Assembly (NCBI GenBank): GCA_017881265.1
Contig: JADGRA010000006.1
Coordinates: forward strand, 1 to 64,000
Source: Myxococcaceae bacterium
Lineage (GTDB): Bacteria > Myxococcota > Myxococcia > Myxococcales > Myxococcaceae
Reading direction: 5' to 3'
DNA: 64,000 nt
Position numbers and translations under genes: made by a program. This document shows positions 50,402 to 59,911 of the stretch, piece by piece. The notes beneath the pieces were generated by a model. The model saw only the letters and a program-made list of their open reading frames with translations, was not told the DNA's origin and ran no database searches. Position 1 is the stretch's first letter. Every line of letters starts with the position of its first letter.

Positions 50402-50665
50402 ATGGCCGTCGTGCTTCGCCTTGCTCGCGCAGGCGCAAAGAAGATGCCGTACTACCACGTGGTTGCCACCGACTCGCGCAACCCGCGGGACGGCAAATTC
50501 ATCGAGGCCATCGGTGCGTATGACCCGAACCTCAGCCCGCCCAAGGTGGAGTTCGACCACGAGCGGCTGGAACATTGGCTGAAGGTGGGTGCGACGCCCT
50601 CGGAGACCGTCGCTGGTCTCATCAAGCGCGCTGTGCATCCCACCCCGGCGGCGACCAAGGCCTAG
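50402..50665 (+). CDS. rpsP: 30S ribosomal protein S16
   Basis: An 87-residue ribosomal protein. MAVVLRLARAGAKKMPYYHVVATDSRNPRDGKFIEAIG is the typical S16 N-terminus (read in two parts), with DPNLSPPKVEFDHERLEHWLKVGA next. A good CGAGGAG precedes the ATG. It begins the rpsP-KH-rimM-trmD-rplS order that is widely conserved in bacteria. Confidence 0.97.
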   Translation: MAVVLRLARAGAKKMPYYHVVATDSRNPRDGKFIEAIGAYDPNLSPPKVEFDHERLEHWLKVGATPSETVAGLIKRAVHPTPAATKA

Positions 50666-50675
50666 GCGGTTTCCG

Positions 50676-51014
50676 GTGGAGGAGCTCGTCACCTATCTGG
50701 CGCGAGCCCTGGTGGACCGGCCAGACCAGGTCGAGCTGCGCGCCCAGGCCGTGGATGGCGGCACGGTGCTGGAGCTGAAGCTGGCCCCAGAGGATGTCGG
50801 GAAAGTCATCGGCCGCGACGGCCGCACCATCAACGCCATCCGTGCCGTGCTTGCCGTGGCCGCCCTGCGCCGAGGGGCGAAAGTCCGGCTGGAAGTGCTG
50901 GATGACCGGCGAGGTCCGGCAGCGCCTTCGGCGCCGCCGCCCGCGCGACCGCCGGAGTCCTCGTCGGCGGGCGAGCCGGACGCTGGGAGCGGTACCTCGT
51001 CCGTGGCCCCGTGA
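50676..51014 (+). CDS. khpA: KH-domain RNA-binding protein (KhpA/YlqC)
   Basis: A 112-residue protein. The single KH domain carries DVGKVIGRDGRTINAIR with the GxxG loop, after MEELVTYLARALVDRPDQV. A Pro/Ser/Ala tail follows. KhpA proteins bind RNA, often with KhpB, and are found between rpsP and rimM in many genomes, as here. GTG 50676 is 10 bases after rpsP; its TGA overlaps the rimM GTG. Confidence 0.93.
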   Translation: MEELVTYLARALVDRPDQVELRAQAVDGGTVLELKLAPEDVGKVIGRDGRTINAIRAVLAVAALRRGAKVRLEVLDDRRGPAAPSAPPPARPPESSSAGEPDAGSGTSSVAP

Positions 51015-51523
51015 GGGGCTCGACCACGCTGGTGGTGGGCTACGTGGCGCGGGCCCACGGCCTCTCCGGAGAGCTGGCCGTCCGCACCTTTGACGTGGCC
51101 TCGGACGCCCTGGAAGGGGTGGAGCGCGTGGTGCTGCGGGGCCGGGACGGCACCGAGCGCGACTTCGCCGTGACCGGCTCCCGCCCCGCCTCGCGGGAAG
51201 TGCTCCTCACCCTGGCATCGGTGGAGGGCCGCTCGGCTGCGGAGGCCCTGCGCGGCTCGACCGTCCTGGTCTACCGGGAGGACCTGGAGCCGCCGGCCGA
51301 GGGGGAATTCTTCCAAGGGGACCTGGTCGGCCTGCACGCCCTGTCGCCGGAGGGCAAGCCGCTGGGACGGGTGGAGGAGGTCTGGAACGCCGGACCCGTG
51401 CCCACGCTGGTCATCCGCGGGGAAGGCGGAGAATTGCTCGTCCCCTTCGCCGACGACTTCGTTCCCTGGGTGGACCTCGAGGCGGGGGTCATCCAAGTGC
51501 GCCCCATGGAAGTCCTCGAGTAG
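51011..51523 (+). CDS. rimM: Ribosome maturation factor RimM
   Basis: A 170-residue factor for 16S rRNA processing near S19. The RimM N-domain is VVGYVARAHGLSGELAVRTF, and the PRC-barrel part has EFFQGDLVGLHAL with GRVEEVWNAGPVPTLVI and LVPFADDFVPWVDLEAGVI. Both domains appear whole. GTG 51011 overlaps khpA; trmD starts 18 bases later. Confidence 0.94.
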   Translation: MRGSTTLVVGYVARAHGLSGELAVRTFDVASDALEGVERVVLRGRDGTERDFAVTGSRPASREVLLTLASVEGRSAAEALRGSTVLVYREDLEPPAEGEFFQGDLVGLHALSPEGKPLGRVEEVWNAGPVPTLVIRGEGGELLVPFADDFVPWVDLEAGVIQVRPMEVLE

Positions 51524-51541
51524 GCCAAGCCCTTGCCCCCC

Positions 51542-52282
51542 ATGCGCGCCTGGCACGTGGACGTCCTGACGCTGTTTCCGGAGATGGTCACCGGCTACCT
51601 GTCGACGAGCATCCTCGGCAAGGCGGCAGAGCGTGGCCTGCTGCGCGTGACCCCCCAGGACATCCGGGCCTACGCCGAGGGAAAGCACCGTGTCACGGAC
51701 GATGCGCCCTACGGCGGGGGCGCCGGGATGGTCTTCAAACCGGAGCCGCTGGTGGCTGCCATCGAAGCCGCTCGGGAACGCTTGCCCGGCGCGCGCGTCC
51801 TCCTCACCTCTCCGCGGGGCGAGCGGCTGGACCAGCGCATGGCCCGGGCGCTGGCGGCGGACCCCACCGACCTCGTCCTGGTTTGCGGCCGGTACGAGGG
51901 GGTGGACGAGCGAGTCCGGGCCTTCGTGGACGCGGAAGTCTCGGCGGGGGACTTCGTCCTCACCGGCGGGGAACTGGTGGCCCTGTGTCTGGTGGACGCG
52001 GTGGCGCGGCTGCTCCCCGGCGTCCTCGGCAACGCCGGGTCGGCACTGTCCGAGAGCTTCGAGGAGGGGCTACTGGAGTACCCGCATTACACCCGGCCGG
52101 CCGTCTTCCGGGGGGTGGAGGTCCCGGCCGTGTTGCAGAGCGGCGACCACGCCCGGGTGGCCCGCTGGCGCCGCTGGCAGGCGCTGCAGTGGACCAGCCA
52201 GCGTCGGCCGGACCTGCTGGCGCGGGCGTCCCTCAGCGCCGAGGACCGGGAACTCCTGGCCCTCGGGGAGGAAGACCTCTGA
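51542..52282 (+). CDS. trmD: tRNA (guanine-N1)-methyltransferase
   Basis: A 246-residue SPOUT enzyme that methylates G37. The start [15 protein letters not shown] at ATG 51542 fits TrmD better than a TTG nine bases earlier. The trefoil-knot motifs are [40 protein letters not shown] and [23 protein letters not shown] and [13 protein letters not shown] are also diagnostic. A 152-base gap with GC-rich hairpin-prone sequence separates it from rplS. Confidence 0.95.
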   Translation: MRAWHVDVLTLFPEMVTGYLSTSILGKAAERGLLRVTPQDIRAYAEGKHRVTDDAPYGGGAGMVFKPEPLVAAIEAARERLPGARVLLTSPRGERLDQRMARALAADPTDLVLVCGRYEGVDERVRAFVDAEVSAGDFVLTGGELVALCLVDAVARLLPGVLGNAGSALSESFEEGLLEYPHYTRPAVFRGVEVPAVLQSGDHARVARWRRWQALQWTSQRRPDLLARASLSAEDRELLALGEEDL

Positions 52283-52434
52283 CGGCCCCCTTGCGGCCCG
52301 GGGCAGCGGGGAGGGCTTTCAAGAGCTTGCGGGGGCCGGTGCCTTCCTGCTAGGTAGGCCGGCTCCTCCGGGGTCGGGGTCTTCTGCAGCCCCGGGGTGG
52401 TGCCATCCCCAGCAGCAAGTCGGAGTCAGCAGCC

Positions 52435-52926
52435 ATGCGCCTCAGCGCCCTGGAATACGTCGAATCGAAGCAGCTTCGGAAGGACCTCACCGACTTCCGC
52501 ACCGGTGACACGGTGCGGGTCCATTGGAAGGTGAAGGAGGGCGAGAAGGAGCGCGTCCAGCCTTTCGAGGGAGTCGTCATCCGCAAGACGAAGGGGGCCA
52601 ACCGCGCCACCTTCACGGTTCGGAAGGTCTCCTACGGGGTGGGTGTCGAGCGCATCTTTCCGCTTCACAGCCCCCGCTACGAGAAGATTGACGTCGTCAC
52701 CCGGGGCAGCGTCAGCCGCAACCGGCTGTTCTACCTCCGCGACCTGAAGGGCAAGGCCTCGCGCGTGGATGTCCAGGAGGAGATGCTGGAGGCAGCCGGC
52801 CTCGACGCCGCCGCGCCAGCGCCCGAGGCGGCCCCTGCCGCACCGCCGGAGGCCAGTGCCGCAGCGGCCGAGCCAGCCAAGAAGCCGAAGGGGAAGAAGG
52901 CCAAGGGCGAGAAGGCGGCCGGCTGA
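52435..52926 (+). CDS. rplS: 50S ribosomal protein L19 with C-terminal extension
   Basis: A 163-residue protein. Residues 1-110 are standard L19 ([32 protein letters not shown], given here as a region, then [15 protein letters not shown] and [15 protein letters not shown] end). Typical L19 stops near residue 115. The remaining 50 residues are Ala/Pro-rich then Lys-rich ([12 protein letters not shown]). This tail is probably unstructured and positively charged at its end, so may touch rRNA. Confidence 0.95.
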   Translation: MRLSALEYVESKQLRKDLTDFRTGDTVRVHWKVKEGEKERVQPFEGVVIRKTKGANRATFTVRKVSYGVGVERIFPLHSPRYEKIDVVTRGSVSRNRLFYLRDLKGKASRVDVQEEMLEAAGLDAAAPAPEAAPAAPPEASAAAAEPAKKPKGKKAKGEKAAG

Positions 52927-52968
52927 GCAGCACCGTCGCCGGACGTTCTGTCGTACAGTAGTCAGCCT

Positions 52969-54834
52969 GTGCACTGGGTCGAGTTTGCGCTGCAGGGAGT
53001 CCGCGGTTTCCTCCCCAGCGTTCGAATTTCGCTAAGGCCGGGCTACTGGACGTTGGTGGCCCAAGCGCCAGGTGCCCCGCTGGTGGGGCTTGCCTCGGCC
53101 ATGCTGTACCCGGACGGCCGGGGCGGCGATGCGGCCTTCGCCTCCCCGGGACAGGAGTCGCGGGCTGCGCTGTGGTTCTCCGCCCGTGACGGGGGCACCT
53201 ACCGCGTCATGCGCGACCTCGGGCGCGGGGGGGGCCTTCACCGCGTCAACCCCGCCACCCGGGCGCATGACCTCGTCACCGAGGACCCGGCGGAGCTGGT
53301 GCAGTTCCTCCGCGGGCAGGTGGGGCTTCCCGCGCGCAGCGTTTACGAACAGCTGTTCACCCTGACGCTGTCGCAGCTTCCCAGCCGGCGCCCACCCAAG
53401 CCCGGACGCGCCGCGTCCGCCCGCTTTGTCTCGCCTCCCAGCGCCGTCGCCCCGGAGCCCGTCCTCGACGCCGCGGCCGCCCAGGCGCGGATTGCCGAGC
53501 TCACCAAGGAGCTCGCGCTGGCCGGCGAGGTGGACAAGCTCCAGTACCGGCTGGACGGGGTGGCGGCGCAGATTTTCCAGCTTGAATTGCGGGTGAAGGG
53601 CGTCGAGGGGATTGACGCGGCCGTGGCCGAGGCCCGGGCGGCCTTTGACGCGGCGCCCTCGCCCAGAAACCTCGGCCTTCCAGACGACGTCGTTGCGCAG
53701 GCCCGCAACCATGCGGTGCTCGTCACCAAGTGCGACGAGGCGCTCGCCCGGCTGGAGACAGAGCGGCAGATGGACAACGCCACGGCGCCGCCGGACGCCA
53801 TCCCCATCACCCGCGACGGAAGGTTCTGGACGGGCATTGGACTGGGGACGGCTGCGCTGTTGGGCGGGATGATGGCATCCGGGCCGCTGCGCTACGTGTC
53901 TCTGCTCGACATCCCGGCCTTCGGCCTCGCCGCGCTGGTGGCCCTCAAGCACGTCGAGGACGTGCAGTGGTCCGAGTACGCCGTCCGCAAGGGCGAGCGC
54001 CTGGCGGAGCGCGAGAAGAAAATCCGCGACCAATTCGAGTTCGAGACCCAGCCCCTGCGCTCGGCGATGAAGGTGGTGGGGGTCGAAAAGGCCGAGGAAC
54101 TGGTGGCGGTGCTGGCAGGGCGCGAGGAGCTGTGGAACCGCGTGCTGCAGCTGGAGGGACAGCTGACCCAGGCCAAGGAGGCCCCCGAGTACGTCGCCGC
54201 CTCGACCCAGCTCGCCGAGCTCCGGGCCGAGCAGGAGGCGCTCAACGCGCGTCTTCTCGAGCGGGGCTCCTACGTCCGAGACCCCAGCGACGTCGAGCGC
54301 GAGATTGCGAAGCTCCGCGAGGGGCTCGCGCGCTCCCGGGCGCCGGCGGCCCCGGCCGCGCCGGTCCAGGCCCGCACGCCGGTACCCGTCGAGCCGCTGG
54401 AAGACCCCATCCCGGCGCTGCTCAGTCCAGCGGCGGACCTCCTGGCCCTCGACATCCCGGGCGTGGTGGCACTGGTCCAGGAGCGCTGGGCGCAGTACGT
54501 CTCCGCGCTCACTGAACGGCGCGTCGAGCAGTGCGAGGTGGACCTCACCGGCCATGCCTTCGTGCGAGGGGGCGGCCGCCGGATGGGGGTGGGGGAGCTG
54601 TCGGCGCGGGACCTGGACTGGCTGTACCTGGCGCTCAGGCTCACCCTCATCGAGAAATCCGCAGGCCAGCACCCGCATGCGGTCCTGGTCGAGGACCTGG
54701 CTCCGGCCCTGGATGAGGCCCGACTGCCGTTGCTTGCACGAATGCTCAAGCACCTGGGTTCCCTGACGCAGGTCCTCCATGTCACCGGGCATGCCGTCTT
54801 CAGCTCGGTCTCGGATGGGTCCGCCAACATCTGA
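52969..54834 (+). CDS. YhaN/SMC-like coiled-coil protein with degenerate ATPase motifs
   Basis: A 621-residue protein. The N-terminus has the RecF/SMC-type beta start (VEFALQGVRGFLPSVRISLRPGYWTLVA) but where Walker A GxxxxGKS is expected it has AQAPGAPLVGL, without the Lys. A coiled coil is interrupted by two membrane helices (about 286-304 and 311-328), as in YhaN-type ATPases. Near the end, GVGELSARDLDWLYLALRLTL is a weakened ABC signature (540-560), and HAVLVEDLAPALDEA (570-584) resembles Walker B plus D-loop. It may be a non-hydrolysing partner of another protein. GTG 52969; it sits between rplS and rsmI. Confidence 0.72.
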   Translation: MHWVEFALQGVRGFLPSVRISLRPGYWTLVAQAPGAPLVGLASAMLYPDGRGGDAAFASPGQESRAALWFSARDGGTYRVMRDLGRGGGLHRVNPATRAHDLVTEDPAELVQFLRGQVGLPARSVYEQLFTLTLSQLPSRRPPKPGRAASARFVSPPSAVAPEPVLDAAAAQARIAELTKELALAGEVDKLQYRLDGVAAQIFQLELRVKGVEGIDAAVAEARAAFDAAPSPRNLGLPDDVVAQARNHAVLVTKCDEALARLETERQMDNATAPPDAIPITRDGRFWTGIGLGTAALLGGMMASGPLRYVSLLDIPAFGLAALVALKHVEDVQWSEYAVRKGERLAEREKKIRDQFEFETQPLRSAMKVVGVEKAEELVAVLAGREELWNRVLQLEGQLTQAKEAPEYVAASTQLAELRAEQEALNARLLERGSYVRDPSDVEREIAKLREGLARSRAPAAPAAPVQARTPVPVEPLEDPIPALLSPAADLLALDIPGVVALVQERWAQYVSALTERRVEQCEVDLTGHAFVRGGGRRMGVGELSARDLDWLYLALRLTLIEKSAGQHPHAVLVEDLAPALDEARLPLLARMLKHLGSLTQVLHVTGHAVFSSVSDGSANI

Positions 54835-54882
54835 GCTGCCCCGGGGCGCTGGCCAACCACGGAGGCCCGGCCCTGGCCTCAC

Positions 54883-55731
54883 ATGAGAGAAGCGACCGTG
54901 CCTGGAACCTTGTTTCTCGTCGCCACGCCCATCGGCAACCTGGGCGACCTGACCGCGCGTGCGACGGAGACGCTGGCCCGCGTGCCCTTCGTCATCTGCG
55001 AGGACACGCGCCACACCGGCCACCTGCTCGCCTCGCTCGGATTGCAGAAGCAGACGGTGAGTCTGCCGGCCTTCGCCGAGAAGGCCCGCGCCGGGCGCAT
55101 CCTCGAACGACTCCTGGGGGGGGAGGACGCTGCCCTGGTGACGGACGCCGGGATGCCCGCCGTCAGTGACCCGGGCGAGTACCTGGTGGCCGAGGCGCTG
55201 GCGGCAGGGGTGCGGGTGGTGCCCATTCCCGGCGCCAACGCCGTGCTGGCGGCCCTCTCGGCCTCGGGCTTGCCCACGGGGCGCTTTCACTTCCTGGGTT
55301 TCCTGCCCCGCCAGGGCCCGGAGCGCAGCGCCATGCTGGACGAAGTGGCCGGGCTCCGGGCGTCCCTCGTCATCTACGAGTCTGCGCACCGGCTGGGCGC
55401 CACCCTGGCCGAGTTGGCCCAGTCGCTTGGAGACCGCCGCGCGGTGGTCGCCCGGGAGCTCACCAAGCTGCACGAGGAATTCGTCCGCGGGCGGCTGACG
55501 GAGCTTGCCGCCCGGTATGCCGACGACGTCCCCAAGGGGGAGCTGGTGCTGGTGGTGGAGGGCTGGACGGGGGGCGAGCGGTGGGCCGAGGCCGAGGTGC
55601 GCGCCGCTCTGGCGGCCGGCCTGGCCCGCGGCGAACGGCTGAAAACGCTTTCAGCGGAAGTGGCGCGGGCGTCCGGCTGGCCGAGCGCCCAGGTGTACCG
55701 GCTGGCCAATGACGTGAAGCACCGCGGATGA
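54883..55731 (+). CDS. rsmI: 16S rRNA (cytidine1402-2'-O)-methyltransferase
   Basis: A 282-residue tetrapyrrole-methylase-fold enzyme. It begins GTLFLVATPIGNLGDLTARA and has CEDTRHTGHLLASLG, LVTDAGMPAVSDPGEYLV and the FLGFLPRQGPER motif. VIYESAHRLGATLAEL and LVLVVEGWTGGE complete the RsmI profile. ATG 54883 is used; GTG 54898 immediately before GTLFLVATP is an alternative. It ends three bases from the convergent peptidase gene. Confidence 0.95.
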   Translation: MREATVPGTLFLVATPIGNLGDLTARATETLARVPFVICEDTRHTGHLLASLGLQKQTVSLPAFAEKARAGRILERLLGGEDAALVTDAGMPAVSDPGEYLVAEALAAGVRVVPIPGANAVLAALSASGLPTGRFHFLGFLPRQGPERSAMLDEVAGLRASLVIYESAHRLGATLAELAQSLGDRRAVVARELTKLHEEFVRGRLTELAARYADDVPKGELVLVVEGWTGGERWAEAEVRAALAAGLARGERLKTLSAEVARASGWPSAQVYRLANDVKHRG

Positions 55732-55734
55732 CTT

Positions 55735-56799
55735 TCAGTGGCTGGCCGGTGTCGACGAAGCCGCCCCCTCCGCGGGCTGGCCGAGCTCGCGGCGGGTGTC
55801 GGCCACCACCGCGTCGAAGGCGGCGCGGTCGCTCGGTGCGAGCGCGGCGCGCCGGGTGGGGTGCTCCTGGAACGGGTCGAGCACGCGGCCGTCCTCGCCC
55901 TCCAGCTGGTAGTGCAAGTGCGGGGCGAAGGAGTGGCCGCTGTTCCCACTGTGGGCGATGACTTCCCCGCGGTGAACCGCGTTGCCCCGGGCGACGCTTC
56001 TGGGAAGCTCCGAGAGGTGGAGGAAGAGCGCCCGTCGGTGCGGGCTTTCGGTCTCGGTGATTTCGAGCGAGTTGCCGTTACCGCGAAAGAACCAGTTCTT
56101 CCGGCTGATGGTGCCGTCGAAGGTGGCCTTGACGGGGCTTCCGACCGGCGTCTTGAAGTCGACGCCCTTGTGGCCCCGCCCGTCGCGGATGAGGGACGTC
56201 ACCTGCTCGTAGCTGTCCAGGGGCGAGGGGTCGAGGCGGACTTCCAGCTCCTGCCCGTCTGCCAGGTAGTAGCGGGGAAATGGCGCCGTGGCGCCCCGGA
56301 AGCGGAAGGTCTCAAAGGTGCGCTGCAGCTTCCCGCTGACCACCCGCAGGGCGTCAACCACGGGCTCCTCGCCGGGCCTCTCCTGGTACAGGACTTCGAC
56401 GCGGTCTCCCCGCTGGAGGTCAGAAGGGACGCGCATCCACCAGACGAGCAGTCGCTTCACCACCTGGGCCAGTGCCGGGCCTGTCTCCCGACCCGCGGCC
56501 TGGACCAGCGCCGTCTCCAGCGCGCCGTCCACCTGCACCGAGACGTGCCGGTGGCCGCTGGCTGGTGCTGCCACCGGGGTGGGGGCCTCCGGGGCCGGGG
56601 GGGCCAGCGGCGCGGGCGCAGCTTGGGGCACCATGGGGGCGCTCCTGGCAGGCAGGGCGGCCACCCGTCGGTGCTGGGCCCTCCAGCGCCAGGCGTAGCC
56701 GGTGGCGGCGACGGCGGCGGCGAGCAGGACCCAAGGGGCGGCGGGGGAGCGTCTTCTGCGGCGGCTGGAGTCCCCCAACACCGGCATTTTCACGGCCAC
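55735..56799 (-). CDS. M23-family metallopeptidase (LytM domain)
   Basis: A 354-residue envelope peptidase. A basic N-terminus and membrane helix (about 20-38) anchor it; residues 55-80 are a Pro/Ala linker. The LytM zinc site is complete: His210 and Asp214 in GRGHKGVDF and the HLHYQ pair His294/His296. Between them is the typical SGNSGHSFAPHLH start. It probably cuts peptidoglycan cross-bridges or activates an amidase. ATG 56799 is 10 bases after the regulator gene, which it may share with. Confidence 0.92.
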   Translation of the reverse strand: MAVKMPVLGDSSRRRRRSPAAPWVLLAAAVAATGYAWRWRAQHRRVAALPARSAPMVPQAAPAPLAPPAPEAPTPVAAPASGHRHVSVQVDGALETALVQAAGRETGPALAQVVKRLLVWWMRVPSDLQRGDRVEVLYQERPGEEPVVDALRVVSGKLQRTFETFRFRGATAPFPRYYLADGQELEVRLDPSPLDSYEQVTSLIRDGRGHKGVDFKTPVGSPVKATFDGTISRKNWFFRGNGNSLEITETESPHRRALFLHLSELPRSVARGNAVHRGEVIAHSGNSGHSFAPHLHYQLEGEDGRVLDPFQEHPTRRAALAPSDRAAFDAVVADTRRELGQPAEGAASSTPASH

Positions 56800-56809
56800 G
56801 GCGTCTGCC

Positions 56810-58195
56810 TCACTCGTCCGCCTCGCCCCCGCGAAGTCCGAATTCCTTCATCTTCGTCTGGAGGGACTTCCGGCTGATTTGCAAAAGCTTTGCCGCCCGG
56901 GTGACGTTGCCGCCAGTCTCCTCGAGGGCGCGGGTGATGAGGTCCTTTTCGAGCTCGGCGGCCCGCATCCGGACGATGTCCTTCAACCCGGTTTCCGACG
57001 ACGGCGTCGACCCGAGGGGCGCCGAGGGCATGGTAGCGGTGGGTCCGCGAAGTGAGTCCGGCAAGTCCTTGAGGCGAATGAGAGGTCCGTCGGCGAAGAG
57101 AAGGACGCGCTCGATGAGATTCTCGAGCTCTCGAATGTTTCCCGGCCAGGCGTAGGCCTGGAGCACCGCCAGCGCCTCCGGCTCGACGCCGTCAATCTGC
57201 TTGTTGAGTCGGCGGTTGTACTTCTGGAGAAAGTGCCGGACCAGGGTGGGGATGTCCTCGGTGCGGTCGCGCAAGGGCGGCAGCACGATGGGCACCACCG
57301 CCAGCCGGTAGAAGAGGTCCTTGCGAAATCGCCCCGCCTCGATGTCCTCGGCCAGGTCGCGGTTGGTCGCGGCCACCAGCCGGACGTCGACCCGCGTGGT
57401 CTTGATGCCGCCCACCCGCTCGAATTCACTCTCCTGCAGGGCCCGGAGCAGCTTGACCTGCATCTCCACCGGGACCTCACCAATCTCGTCGAGGAAGAGC
57501 GTTCCGCCATCCGCCAGCTCGAAACGCCCGGGCTTGCTGGTCACGGCTCCGGTGAAGGCGCCCCGCTCGTACCCGAAGAGCTCGCTCTCCATCAGGTCCT
57601 TGGGAATCGCTGCGCAGTTGATGCGAATCAGCGGGCGGTTTCGGCGCGAACTCCCCTCGTGCAGGGCGGTTGCCACCAGCTCTTTGCCGGTGCCGCTCTC
57701 GCCGGTAATCAACACGGTCGACGGCGTGTCCGCCACCCGGTCGATGATGCGCAGCACTTCCTGCATGGTGGGCGAGTCCCCGACCAGCGCCGCCCGCCCT
57801 CGCGCGTCCGAGCGGGCATTCGCCCGGGCGCTCTCGTGGCTGCGCACCGCCTTGGCGATGGCGGCCGAGAGCTCGGTCTGGTCGAAGGGCTTGGTGACGT
57901 AGTCGAAGGCGCCCAGCTTGATGGCCTCGACGGCGGAGTCCACCGTCCCGTGGGCGGTGATGATGATGACGGGGACGTCCGGAGCGGTCGCGTTGACGGC
58001 CTTCAGGACGTCCATGCCCCCGAGCTTCGGCATGACCAAATCCGTCACCACCACGTCGGCGCCGCTCTTCTCGAGCTCGACCAGCCCTTCGGCCCCGTCC
58101 TGGGCGACCGTCACCTCGTACCCGTCCCGACGCAGGAGTGCCGCCAGCACCTTCCGCAGGTTGGCCTCATCGTCGATGACCAGCACCTTCGCCAT
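56810..58195 (-). CDS. NtrC-family sigma-54-dependent response regulator
   Basis: A 461-residue regulator with three domains in order. The receiver has phospho-acceptor Asp52 (VVTDLVMPK) plus the DDE and Lys99 partners. The AAA+ domain has Walker A GESGTGKE (162-169) and the sigma-54-contact GAFTGA at 209-214, so it should activate sigma-54 promoters. The C-terminal Fis-type helix-turn-helix is [20 protein letters not shown]. No histidine kinase gene is next to it, so it is an orphan. The ATG lies 15 bases from a possible murJ ATG on the other strand. Confidence 0.95.
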   Translation of the reverse strand: MAKVLVIDDEANLRKVLAALLRRDGYEVTVAQDGAEGLVELEKSGADVVVTDLVMPKLGGMDVLKAVNATAPDVPVIIITAHGTVDSAVEAIKLGAFDYVTKPFDQTELSAAIAKAVRSHESARANARSDARGRAALVGDSPTMQEVLRIIDRVADTPSTVLITGESGTGKELVATALHEGSSRRNRPLIRINCAAIPKDLMESELFGYERGAFTGAVTSKPGRFELADGGTLFLDEIGEVPVEMQVKLLRALQESEFERVGGIKTTRVDVRLVAATNRDLAEDIEAGRFRKDLFYRLAVVPIVLPPLRDRTEDIPTLVRHFLQKYNRRLNKQIDGVEPEALAVLQAYAWPGNIRELENLIERVLLFADGPLIRLKDLPDSLRGPTATMPSAPLGSTPSSETGLKDIVRMRAAELEKDLITRALEETGGNVTRAAKLLQISRKSLQTKMKEFGLRGGEADE

Positions 58196-58210
58196 TCAGA
58201 GGCGGATAGC

Positions 58211-59911
58211 ATGCGGGCACGTGGGTTGCTCCGGATAGAGTCAGAAGTCGTCCAGGTGCCCGAGAACTCCGACAGCCTCCCACCCCCCTCGGCCCGCAGC
58301 GCGAGCCGCGTGGCGCTGGGAATCCTCCTCTCGCGGCTGGCTGGCCTCATCCGAACGCGGGTATTTGCCCACGCCTTCGGGACTTCCCCTGTGGCCGGGG
58401 CCTTCTCCGCGGCGCTCCGCATCCCCAACACCCTTCAGAATTTGCTCGGGGAAGGGGTGCTCTCCGCGTCCTTCATCCCCGTCTACGCCCGGCTGCTCGG
58501 CGAGAAGCGCGAGGACGCCGCCGACCGCGTGGCCGGGGCGGTGTTTGGCCTGCTCTCGCTGGCCACGGCCCTCCTCGTCGTGCTGGGGGTGGCCGGCGCC
58601 CCCTGGCTCGCTCGGCTGGTCGCCGGGGGCTACGCCAAGAGCGACCCGGTGGCGTTTGCCAAAACCGTCGAGCTGACGCGCATTCTCTTTCCCAGCACCG
58701 GGCTGCTGGTGATGAGTGCCTGGTGTCTCGGGGTTCTCAACAGCCACCGTCACTTCTTTCTCTCCTACACCGCCCCGGTGGTCTGGAACGCGGCGCAGAT
58801 TGGGCTGCTCCTCGCAGCGGGCGGCCGGGTGGGGGAGGGGCGGCTGGCGACGCTGCTGGCCTGGTCCGTGGTGGGGGGCAGCCTGTTGCAATTCGCCGTG
58901 CAGCTGCCCTCGGTGCTCCGCCTTCTTGGCAGCTTTCGGCCTTCTCTCGATACCGCGAGCCAGGCCATGCGCACGGTGCTGCGCAACTTTCTGCCGGTGG
59001 TCCTCAGCCGGGGCGTGGTGCAGGTCAGCGCCCTCGTCGACACCTTCTACGCGTCGCTGATTTCGGCCCCGGCCGTCTCGGCGCTCTACTACGCGCAGCT
59101 GATTAGCGTCCTGCCCGTCTCGCTGTTCGGGATGTCCGTCTCCGCCGCCGAGCTGCCGGAGCTGTCCCGGGAATCCGGCGGGAAGGACGGCGGTGAGGAA
59201 CGGCTGCGGAGGCGGCTGGACGCGGGACTGCGACGCATTGCCTTCTTTGTCGTTCCCTCGGCGATGGCATTTCTCAGTCTGGGCGATGTTGTCGGTGGCC
59301 TCCTCGTCCAAACGGGGCGGTTTGGACCCGCCGAGACGCGCGAGCTCTGGTACCTCCTCATGGGCTCGGCGGTGGGGCTGCTCGCCGGGACGCTGGCCCG
59401 CCTGTACGCGTCGGCCTTCTACGCCCTTCACGACGCGCGCACTCCATTCCGGTTTGCGACCGCTCGCGTCCTGGTGGCAGCCGGGCTGGCGTACGTCGCC
59501 GTCCGGTACCTCGCACAGTGGCTGGGAGCCCCGCCGCTCGTCGGCTGTGCCGGCATCACCGCCGCCAGCGGAGTCGCTGCCTGGCTGGAATTCCTGTTGC
59601 TGCGGCGGGCGCTCACCCGGCGCGTCGGCCCCACCGGGGTGGGCACCGGGCGCGTGGCACGCCTGTGGGCCTCCGCCGGAACGGCCGCCGCCGCCGCCCT
59701 CGGCGCGAAGGTACTGCTGGTCCGCCAATTCGGCGCGTCGGCGGCCGCGACGTTGTCCTGGGGCGGCTGGCTGCTGCCCGCGCCGGCGCTGCATCCTGTC
59801 CTCACCGCGGCCGTGCTGCTTTCCCTGTACGGAGGGTTGTACCTGACGCTGACGGCCGCTTTCCGCGTGTCCGAGCTGTCCAGCCTGCGCTCCCGGTTTC
59901 TGAGGCGGTGA
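58211..59911 (+). CDS. murJ: Lipid II flippase MurJ
   Basis: A 566-residue MOP-superfamily membrane protein with 12 to 14 hydrophobic helices. FSAALRIPNTLQNLLGEGVLSASFIPVYA is the MurJ/MviN signature (read as a region), with the conserved cavity Arg in ALRIPN. VVLSRGVVQVSALVDTF and later TLARLYASAFYALHDARTPF are also typical. It flips lipid II for peptidoglycan synthesis. ATG 58211 has no clear ribosome site; GTG 58256 is possible and would leave room for the divergent promoter. Its 3' side has a short TCGCC/GGCGA hairpin. Confidence 0.92.
   Translation: MRARGLLRIESEVVQVPENSDSLPPPSARSASRVALGILLSRLAGLIRTRVFAHAFGTSPVAGAFSAALRIPNTLQNLLGEGVLSASFIPVYARLLGEKREDAADRVAGAVFGLLSLATALLVVLGVAGAPWLARLVAGGYAKSDPVAFAKTVELTRILFPSTGLLVMSAWCLGVLNSHRHFFLSYTAPVVWNAAQIGLLLAAGGRVGEGRLATLLAWSVVGGSLLQFAVQLPSVLRLLGSFRPSLDTASQAMRTVLRNFLPVVLSRGVVQVSALVDTFYASLISAPAVSALYYAQLISVLPVSLFGMSVSAAELPELSRESGGKDGGEERLRRRLDAGLRRIAFFVVPSAMAFLSLGDVVGGLLVQTGRFGPAETRELWYLLMGSAVGLLAGTLARLYASAFYALHDARTPFRFATARVLVAAGLAYVAVRYLAQWLGAPPLVGCAGITAASGVAAWLEFLLLRRALTRRVGPTGVGTGRVARLWASAGTAAAAALGAKVLLVRQFGASAAATLSWGGWLLPAPALHPVLTAAVLLSLYGGLYLTLTAAFRVSELSSLRSRFLRR

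Noticed and set aside
52283..52434. Ribosomal-protein leader or riboswitch before rplS
   Set aside because: GC-rich stretches could form hairpins, but I see no recognisable L19 leader structure or terminator pair.
53032..55473. 813-codon minus-strand open frame
   Set aside because: Opposite the SMC-like and rsmI genes; Arg/Gly/His-rich with no motif.
57233..58210. N-terminal extension of the murJ frame
   Set aside because: This part is opposite the NtrC-type regulator and has no MurJ similarity; murJ begins at 58211 or 58256.
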